DNA of 9,366 nt from positions 1 to 9,366 of the forward strand of contig JACPMT010000068.1 in assembly GCA_016185815.1 (NCBI GenBank), read 5' to 3'. Positions 1 through 5,200 of this stretch are shown here, piece by piece (the stretch's first letter is position 1; every line of letters starts with the position of its first letter). Origin of the DNA: Candidatus Woesearchaeota archaeon. GTDB taxonomy: Archaea > Nanobdellota > Nanobdellia > Woesearchaeales > GW2011-AR4. The notes under the pieces are model-generated. The model was not told the origin of the DNA and searched no databases. It worked only from the letters and a program-made list of their open reading frames with translations. The translations under genes were made by a program, and so were the position numbers.

Positions 1-107
1 ACTTTGCTTTCAAAATATTCTGTGAAATGATTTTTACAGAGCTTTTCGCCTGAATAAAGCGAGATTACGGGATTTTCACTGCAGCAGTTTAATTTTATGT
101 TCAGCAT
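1..107 (-). CDS. TtuA/NcsA-like tRNA 2-thiolation protein, N-terminal fragment (cut by window edge)
   Basis: Thirty-five codons read leftward from an ATG at 107 and leave the window open. The peptide has an N-terminal zinc-knuckle pattern: Cys8-Cys9, then PVI at 13-15, then LCKNHF at 23-28 and EYFE at 30-33. This matches the start of the TtuA/NcsA/Ncs6 family (PP-loop ATPases that thiolate tRNA), which opens with CxxC, AVI, LCxxHF and a FE..V segment. The usual CxxC appears here as adjacent cysteines, a deviation. In the known pathway, sulfur is delivered by a ubiquitin-like carrier ending in GG, and such a gene lies at 591-806, which supports the call. The gene starts 13 nt after hicA, with no Shine-Dalgarno motif and no well-placed TATA box, so it is probably cotranscribed with hicBA. 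The PP-loop is outside the window, so the family call rests on the knuckle and the context. An in-frame GTG at 116 is an alternative start. Confidence 0.6.
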   Translation of the reverse strand, partial: MLNIKLNCCSENPVISLYSGEKLCKNHFTEYFESK

Positions 108-120
108 TTTTGGCACATAA

Positions 121-345
121 CTATAGAAGTTTTAAAAATTCTTCCCTTTGCAAGCCTGCTTGCCTTATGATTTCCAGCAAAGTTCCTTTGTCAATTTCCT
201 TATGATTTGGGACAACTACTACTTTCTTGCCCTGCTCTGTTTCTTTGGCCAATATAATATGGCTGCCTTTTTGCCTCTTTTCTTCAAAACCAATTTTCTT
301 TAAGATTTTTATAACATCGCGACCAGAAAGAACTGGCAATTTCAT
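121..345 (-). CDS. hicA: HicA-family mRNA interferase toxin
   Basis: This 74-aa protein has the full length and layout of a HicA (YcfA) toxin, a small dsRBD-like fold that cleaves mRNA. Visible marks are the N-terminal LSGRDVIKILKKIGF (residues 6-20), the GSH motif at 27-29 whose histidine is the catalytic residue of the family, the β-strand VVVVPNH (42-48), and the C-terminal helix segment KGTLLEIIRQAGL (53-65). Nothing is truncated, so the toxin should be active. Its ATG shares one base with the stop codon of the upstream antitoxin gene (TAATG), which points to translational coupling. The order is antitoxin first, toxin second, the reverse of the classical E. coli hicAB order, but found in many other genomes. 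The downstream thiolation gene follows after 13 nt. Confidence 0.93.
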   Translation of the reverse strand: MKLPVLSGRDVIKILKKIGFEEKRQKGSHIILAKETEQGKKVVVVPNHKEIDKGTLLEIIRQAGLQREEFLKLL

Positions 346-551
346 TATTGTTTGACCTCAAAACTAGCCACAATAGTCTCTTTAGAAGTAGCTCCTTCTG
401 GAACACCCATTTCCTCAATGTATAATTCGACTGCTTCTTTTAAATTTTTTAAAGATTCTTCTACTGTATAGCCCTGACTAACAACATCAAGTTCAGGGCA
501 TAAAGCTACAAATTGCTTTTCTCCTTTCTTTATAATAGCTGTAAAGTCCAT
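345..551 (-). CDS. hicB: HicB-family antitoxin (short form)
   Basis: The 68-aa protein is a short HicB antitoxin with the partial RNase H fold that binds and blocks HicA. The signature is visible: an N-terminal strand MDFTAIIKKGEKQFVALCPELDVVSQG (the family's 'xxxDggyvaxxPelpgvxsqG' region), followed by TVEESLKNLKEAVELYIEE (residues 29-47). It has no C-terminal helix-turn-helix or ribbon-helix-helix domain, so, unlike long HicB proteins, it may not bind its own promoter. A TATA-like TTTATAAA lies 27-28 nt upstream of the ATG, which predicts a leaderless transcript starting at hicB. The stop codon overlaps the hicA start by one base. Confidence 0.9.
   Translation of the reverse strand: MDFTAIIKKGEKQFVALCPELDVVSQGYTVEESLKNLKEAVELYIEEMGVPEGATSKETIVASFEVKQ
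355..359 (-). promoter_or_regulatory. Shine-Dalgarno-like site for hicA
   Basis: On the minus strand GAGGT lies inside the end of hicB, 9 nt before the hicA ATG. It matches the anti-Shine-Dalgarno core and is the only well-placed ribosome site I see in the window. It supports the ATG at 345 and independent re-initiation on hicA within a leaderless hicB message. Confidence 0.45.
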
Positions 552-574
552 TTTATTATTACTTGTTTTGAAGG

Positions 575-582
575 TTTATAAA
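575..582 (-). promoter_or_regulatory. TATA box for hicBA (and probably the thiolation gene)
   Basis: TTTATAAA is centred 27-28 nt before the hicB ATG, in the 39-bp gap between the sulfur carrier stop and hicB. Archaeal TATA boxes sit about 26 nt before the transcription start, so the mRNA should begin at or next to the start codon. This makes hicB-hicA-ttuA-like a unit with its own promoter. Confidence 0.55.
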
Positions 583-590
583 TCTATCCC

Positions 591-806
591 TTATCCTCCA
601 GAAATCACTGAAAGTATCTTTATTTCGTCATTGTCGTTTAGTTTTTCATCTTCCAGAATAAGCTCATTGTTTCTTGAGATTATGACTGTAACCGGGTTTA
701 TATTTAGCTTCATCAACAAATCCCTGACTTGTGTATTGTCAACTAATTCTATTACTGCATTTCTATTATCCTTATCAACAAAAACGCTTACTTTAATTTT
801 TTCCAT
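591..806 (-). CDS. Ubiquitin-like sulfur carrier / SAMP (MoaD/ThiS/TtuB family)
   Basis: The 71-aa protein is a small β-grasp protein ending in exactly Ile-Ser-Gly-Gly. The terminal diglycine is the hallmark of MoaD, ThiS, TtuB and archaeal SAMP proteins, which an E1-like enzyme adenylates and which carry sulfur as a thiocarboxylate or are joined to proteins. The alternating pattern fits: KIKVSVFV (3-10), TQVRDLLMKLNINPVTVIISRNNELI (25-50), then a DNDEIKILSVISGG tail (58-71), as in ThiS-like proteins. A TtuA/NcsA-like thiolation gene lies in the same direction at the window edge, which favours a TtuB/SAMP2 role in tRNA thiolation over molybdopterin or thiamine synthesis. No E1-like gene is present in the window. 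An ORF on the opposite strand over the same bases is a shadow. Confidence 0.82.
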   Translation of the reverse strand: MEKIKVSVFVDKDNRNAVIELVDNTQVRDLLMKLNINPVTVIISRNNELILEDEKLNDNDEIKILSVISGG

Positions 807-830
807 GCCAAGAGCTATAAATTACATTCA

Positions 831-838
831 TTAATAAA
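831..838 (-). promoter_or_regulatory. TATA-like box for the sulfur carrier gene
   Basis: Read on the minus strand, TTTATTAA is centred about 28 nt before the ATG at 806, the spacing expected for a leaderless archaeal transcript. A second A/T-rich stretch at 815-824 is only about 13 nt from the start and would place transcription inside the gene, so it is less likely. Confidence 0.4.
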
Positions 839-891
839 TGTTTTTGAAATGTCGGAAATCGCAAGAAATAAATAATAATAGTTTAGATTCA

Positions 892-912
892 TCGGAAATC
901 GAAGATTTCCGA
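892..912. repeat. Intergenic hairpin: 9-bp perfect inverted repeat
   Basis: TCGGAAATC and GATTTCCGA form a perfect 9-bp stem with a GAA loop. The left arm occurs once more as an isolated copy at 852-860. It lies in the divergent intergenic region, upstream of both predicted promoters, and leads directly into the two modular hairpins that follow. Confidence 0.7.
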
Positions 913-943
913 GTGTGCTCAAAAATGTAAACATTTTTGACAT
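908..943. repeat. Modular hairpin unit 1
   Basis: The unit begins with TCCGAGTGTGCTCAAAAA and ends with TTTTTGACAT. Inside, TCAAAAATGT (919-928) and ACATTTTTGA (931-940) form a perfect 10-bp stem with a two-base AA spacer. The start and end modules recur in the next unit 35 bases later. Confidence 0.7.
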
Positions 944-994
944 CCGAGCATGCTCAAAAACACTATTATATCTAGTGCATAGTGTTTTTGACAT
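943..994. repeat. Modular hairpin unit 2
   Basis: The unit begins with TCCGAGCATGCTCAAAAA (16 of 18 bases as in unit 1, and containing the palindrome GAGCATGCTC) and ends with TTTTTGACAT. TCAAAAACACTAT (954-966) and ATAGTGTTTTTGA (979-991) form a perfect 13-bp stem with a 12-base loop. The variable part of the stem differs from unit 1 but is still fully complementary. Confidence 0.75.
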
Positions 995-1001
995 AGGAAA
1001 G

Positions 1002-1009
1002 TTTAAATA
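1002..1009 (+). promoter_or_regulatory. TATA box (with BRE-like purines) for the exoprotein gene
   Basis: TTTAAATA is preceded by the purine-rich AGGAAAG at 995-1001, a plausible BRE. Its centre is 26-27 nt before the ATG at 1032 and only about 20 nt before the ATG at 1026, which favours the downstream start. The same nine bases GTTTAAATA precede the big protease gene. Confidence 0.55.
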
Positions 1010-1031
1010 AAGAAAATCAATAGGCATGCTT

Positions 1032-1979
1032 ATGAAAAAAAGAGGGCAGATAACTGTTTTTTTAGTCATTGGGCTGGTTATACTGATTATGAGCGGGTTA
1101 TATTATTACCTGAAGGGCAGCGGGATTAAATCTGTGATAAGCTCTCCTACAACAATAAAGAATGATGCAGGCATTGTCAAATCTTATGCAGAATCCTGCA
1201 TTAAGATGGCTACAGAGCATGCCCTGTTTGACAGAATAGGGCTTCAGGGCGGATTTATTGATCCTGAGGGCAGCGCCAATTACAGGGAACCTGGAGTTGT
1301 CTCAAGCTCTATAAGCCCGGCGCTGGCCGAATACCTGAGCAAAAAGGTTCCATTTTACCTTAAGGCTGAGTGTGATGAATATTGCGCAACATATTCTGGA
1401 GGTGTATGCACTAAGCGAAGATGCCGCTGGCGATACACAGAATTCATTCCTGACCCGACTGTTGAATTGGAGATTATAGGCAGGAAATTAGCCAACTATG
1501 TTGAGTTTGAATTTGAACAGTGCTTTGAAGAGAATATATTTAACAGCATAGGCATAAATGTTGAAGAGCATTCGCCAAGGCCGAGCGCGCATGTGAGCTT
1601 CAATGAAATGGACACATATGTAAAGCTCAATTATAATCTGACGGTAAAAGGCGCGGCTTCAGCGCAAATTGAGTCTTTTAGCGTGACGCTTCCAATACGC
1701 TTGAAAGCGGTGTACAACAGCACATTAGATTTGGTAAGGAACATAAAGGAAATAGAAGAAACCGATTTTTCTGCTGAACTCGATTATATAATAGCGCCTG
1801 ATTGCCCGCAATATGACACTAATGGGCTTACAAATGTTTATCAAAGAAGCAGCGAAGACGGCTCTGGCAAGATTGTACAATTCGTGGATTTCAGCACGTA
1901 TCAGGAATATTACCTTAACTCTTTTATTTTCCAAGCTGGCCTGAAGAATATAAACATAGTCGGGGCTTGCAGCAGTTAA
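1032..1979 (+). CDS. Membrane-anchored exoprotein with class III (pilin-like) N-terminus, DPANN-type, function unknown
   Basis: The 315-aa protein starts KKRGQITVF followed by a hydrophobic stretch to about residue 27. This resembles archaeal class III signal peptides, where a prepilin-type peptidase cuts between Gly5 and Gln6; alternatively it is a plain N-terminal anchor. The rest should be outside the cell: it has eight cysteines (56, 114, 118, 126, 131, 164, 258, 313), four clustered in 114-131, suggesting disulfides, and several N-glycosylation sequons. The segment 'YAESCIKMATEHALF..IGLQGGFI' (52-76) resembles an uncharacterised DPANN exoprotein family that I recall carrying the same C-x-x-x-A...GLQGG block. 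No enzymatic motif is visible. I chose the ATG at 1032 over the one at 1026 because of TATA spacing and because the charged KKRG follows it directly; the alternative adds only Met-Leu. Function is unknown; a surface or pilus-like role is a guess. Confidence 0.82.
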   Translation: MKKRGQITVFLVIGLVILIMSGLYYYLKGSGIKSVISSPTTIKNDAGIVKSYAESCIKMATEHALFDRIGLQGGFIDPEGSANYREPGVVSSSISPALAEYLSKKVPFYLKAECDEYCATYSGGVCTKRRCRWRYTEFIPDPTVELEIIGRKLANYVEFEFEQCFEENIFNSIGINVEEHSPRPSAHVSFNEMDTYVKLNYNLTVKGAASAQIESFSVTLPIRLKAVYNSTLDLVRNIKEIEETDFSAELDYIIAPDCPQYDTNGLTNVYQRSSEDGSGKIVQFVDFSTYQEYYLNSFIFQAGLKNINIVGACSS

Positions 1980-1994
1980 CAGCGTAAGCACCTC

Positions 1995-1999
1995 TTTTT
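1995..1999 (+). terminator. Possible oligo-T terminator after the exoprotein gene
   Basis: A run of five T, inside CCTCTTTTTAG, lies 16 bases after the stop codon. Archaeal termination often uses short oligo-T tracts without a hairpin. A second T-rich stretch follows around 2036-2043. This is weak evidence, by position and composition only. Confidence 0.25.
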
Positions 2000-2188
2000 A
2001 GTTATTTCAATATTTAGCATACCTCCAATTTAAAATTATTTTTAATCAATCTGAGACCCATGCGCTTTCATAAACTTTAATGGGTGCCCCTCATCAATAA
2101 GCTGTCTTTTACGTACGCATTATATGACAGCAGATAAACAGATGTCAAATATGCTTAAGTAAAGATTCTTGAACATAATTTAAAAAAG

Positions 2189-2196
2189 TTTAAATA
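2189..2196 (+). promoter_or_regulatory. TATA box for the secreted protease operon
   Basis: TTTAAATA, preceded by AAAAAAG (2182-2188, BRE-like), is centred about 29-30 nt before the ATG at 2222. It predicts transcription starting around 2217-2220, so an almost leaderless message. No comparable box is visible before 7411 or 8059, so this probably drives all three genes downstream. Confidence 0.55.
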
Positions 2197-2221
2197 CAAG
2201 AACTTCAAAAAATGAAAGTAT

Positions 2222-5200
2222 ATGAAAAAAGGCATATTTTTTCTACTTCCCGTGGCAATAATATTATTGGCCCCTATAGCTTATGCGCTGGTTCCTGATG
2301 CTGACCAGGATGGGGTGCCTGACGCTGATGACCGCTGCCCTAATTCTGAAACAACTATAGCCGACCAGTTTGGATGCACATGCAGCCAGCTGAACTGCCC
2401 TTCTGATAACAACACCTGCACGATGGACTGCCCAGTCATCGATGGAATGCCGAGATGTTTTTTTACCCCAGATATCCACAGCAGATGCGGGGGTGGGTAT
2501 TGCAATGAGAATGGAGAATGTGACTCCAATCTTGTTAAGGAAAGCGTGACGTGTTTATTTAATTCTGCAGGCTCTTGTACTGACTCTGATGGTGGAAAAG
2601 TATATGAAATCTCAGGCGTAGTGAGATCAGAGAATAATGGAAGGATCTATGAGAGCAAAGATGAATGCTCTGTGCCCTTTGGCGACGATTCAAGGAAATT
2701 TGTTGATGAATGTTCGGGAGCTGAGTGCATGCTGCATGAAAAGGCATGCAGCGAAGAGCAAATGGAATTTGCCCCTCCAAACTCCATAATAATTTTTGAT
2801 TATCAGTGCAATCATTGTGTAAAAGGAGCCTGCATCACAAACACAACGCGTAATTTTTGCCTGATTGACGGGAGATGCATTGATGTTTCACCATGTACTG
2901 ATACTGACGGCGGTTTAGATTATTACACCAAGGGGTCAAGCCTGGGCGTCTATTATGCCTCAAGCGCAGGATTGTTGGGTTATGGAGAACAAACAGACAC
3001 CTGTGAAAACTCGACCACATTGATAGAACGAAAATGCTTTGATACATATTATGCTTCTGGATTTTTTGACAGCGAACGGGTAATATGCCAGAATGGATGT
3101 GTGGATGGAGCGTGTGTAAAATCCTGCATAGCTAATAATGAAGAGGTAAATACTGTTCCTCTTTATGCAATGACAGAAGAAATCATAGGTTCCGGCCTTA
3201 AAAAACCCACTGCCAATGCTCAGGATGCAGAAAATCTGGTCCAGATTGCAAAAGCAAGGCAGAAAAACCTTGAAATCATGCTTGAACAGAACCCTGATCT
3301 CGTCTGGCAATCGCTGATTCCAAGCTCAATAAAGAAAGACCTGCCTTCCCAAGTGGCAGAATATATTGAAAAGCAGGTTGAAATAAAAAAAGGTGTCCTG
3401 GAAGTAATCCATGTTGATGATTTTGAGCGAAAAGATGCTCACTATAAATATTTCATAATAGATGGTTCCCAGCGAAAGGAACTTTATCTGGCTGGAGGAG
3501 GGGATTTAGCAGTAAAATCAGGCTCTGAATTAAACTTAAAAGGCTTTGAGGTTGTGCCTGGTAAGATTTTATCCTCAGTTGACGGCTTTATAAACGTCCT
3601 ATCGGAGCCTCCGGTTGATTCTCTCGGAGCTCAAAAAGTTCTTGTGGTATTGGTTAATTTTCTTGATTCCCAAAATGTGCCTTTTACACCACAATATGCT
3701 AAAAAAAAGATATTCGATGGAGCCCTTCAAGCCTTTTTTAAGGAGAATTCCTACAGTAAGATTAATCTGACTGGAGATGTGATTGGATGGTACACCTTAC
3801 CTAGAAATTCTATAATTGACGGATTTTACATAGGTCCTAATTTTGCAGGAGACTATCAGGGAGACGAAGTTTATCGCCTGATAAAAAATGATGTGGATGT
3901 AAGGGACTACACAAGAATTGTGATTATATCTTTTAATCCCCGAAGTACGTCTGGTTCAAGTAGTATAGGAAGGGCTAATTATCTAATAAATGGCGTAATG
4001 CATCCTCTTTCTGTTGCATTTGTGGATATTACAAATGATTTATGGCTTTCTCCTAGTACTCATCCCTTTAATTGGACATCTATAGACTTTATTTTTGTAC
4101 ATGAATTCGGCCATAGTCTGGGCTTACCCCATGCAAATGCGTGGTTCTGCGACTCGTCTATTATCTACGGAATGTGTTACCATAGTGAATATGGGAATTC
4201 TTTTGATACAATGGGTACTGGCTCATACTCTCTTCATTTCAATGCCCAGTTCAAAGACATCCTTAAATGGGCTGATGATTCCACATTGACAATTACCCAA
4301 TCAGGCAATTATACAATTGATGCTCTTGAATCAAAAGGGCAATACACCGGAGCTAAGATACTAGCTCAGGGCATGCAAGTGCCTTCATTTTACGTTGAGT
4401 ATAGAAGGCCGATAGGGTTTGATTCCAAGCTTACTATATTCACATCAAACCAAAGCGGAAATGGAACCAAAAAACAGGCAGGCGCTAATCCTAGAGCTCC
4501 TGAATCTTCTTCTAGCCAAAATCCTTATGTATTTTTGTCTAATTGGCAGCAGCAAAATTATATTGAAGGCCTTGGCTCCAGGCTTTTAAAGATATACCCT
4601 TATGATTGGAAGATTATATTTACCGATGAAGGCAGGGGCGTCTCTATTGGGCCTATATTAAAAAGCAACTCCACAAGCATCAGCTTTTCTGTTAAAATTT
4701 CAGCTCCAAAATGCATAAGAAATATGCCATTGGATTTCTTTGGTAATTATTTCAGATTTATTACTTTTGGTTCACTTGATCCAGATACTCCTTTAGAGGT
4801 AGCGTCTGGAATGATATTGTATCAAGGTGGATTTTCAGTCAATAATCTAGATAGCTTTTCATGCGGCGCTTCAAATTTTGATATTAGCCTGCAAGCTCCA
4901 AGCAACTGGATGCCAATAATAGAAAGTTTTAACCAGGCTCCACACCTAAGCTTCAACCTGTCGCCAGAGGGGGACAGGGAATTTTTTGCATTAAAGGCAA
5001 TTGTGCCGCAAGATGTAACGCCAGGCAACTATACCATAAAACTTGTGATGACCAACAAAAACAGCTCTCTTTCTTTGACAAGAACATTTTATTATAGAGT
5101 TAAACAAGGTTCATGTCCGGAACAACAAACAACCGAAATAAATTTTTTACACCCTCAGCCTTCAAATGCCTTTGGCGACTGTTATTCTAGCTACGGCTCA

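Noticed and set aside
101..118. A second small frame before the thiolation gene reads M-C-Q-K-C-stop, resembling the family's usual MxCxxC start
   Set aside because: Thirty extra bases separate it from the conserved PVI segment and it is followed directly by a stop, so it is more likely chance than a frameshifted zinc knuckle.
568..834. Plus-strand open frame of 88 codons over the sulfur carrier gene
   Set aside because: It is Ser/Phe/Ile-rich low-complexity sequence exactly antisense to a clear GG-ending β-grasp protein.
843..994. Possible CRISPR array from repeated short motifs
   Set aside because: There are only two to three units, they are palindromic with variable arms and not unique spacers, and no cas genes are nearby.
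815..1069. Minus-strand open frame of 84 codons across the hairpin region
   Set aside because: It is translated from inverted repeats and the start of the exoprotein gene, resembles no family and has no promoter.
2046..2135. Two weak inverted repeats, ACCCAT/ATGGGT (2056-2061 with 2080-2085) and GCTGTC/GACAGC (2101-2106 with 2126-2131)
   Set aside because: Six-base stems with loops of 18-19 bases are expected by chance in sequence of this length; no RNA gene or regulator site could be supported.
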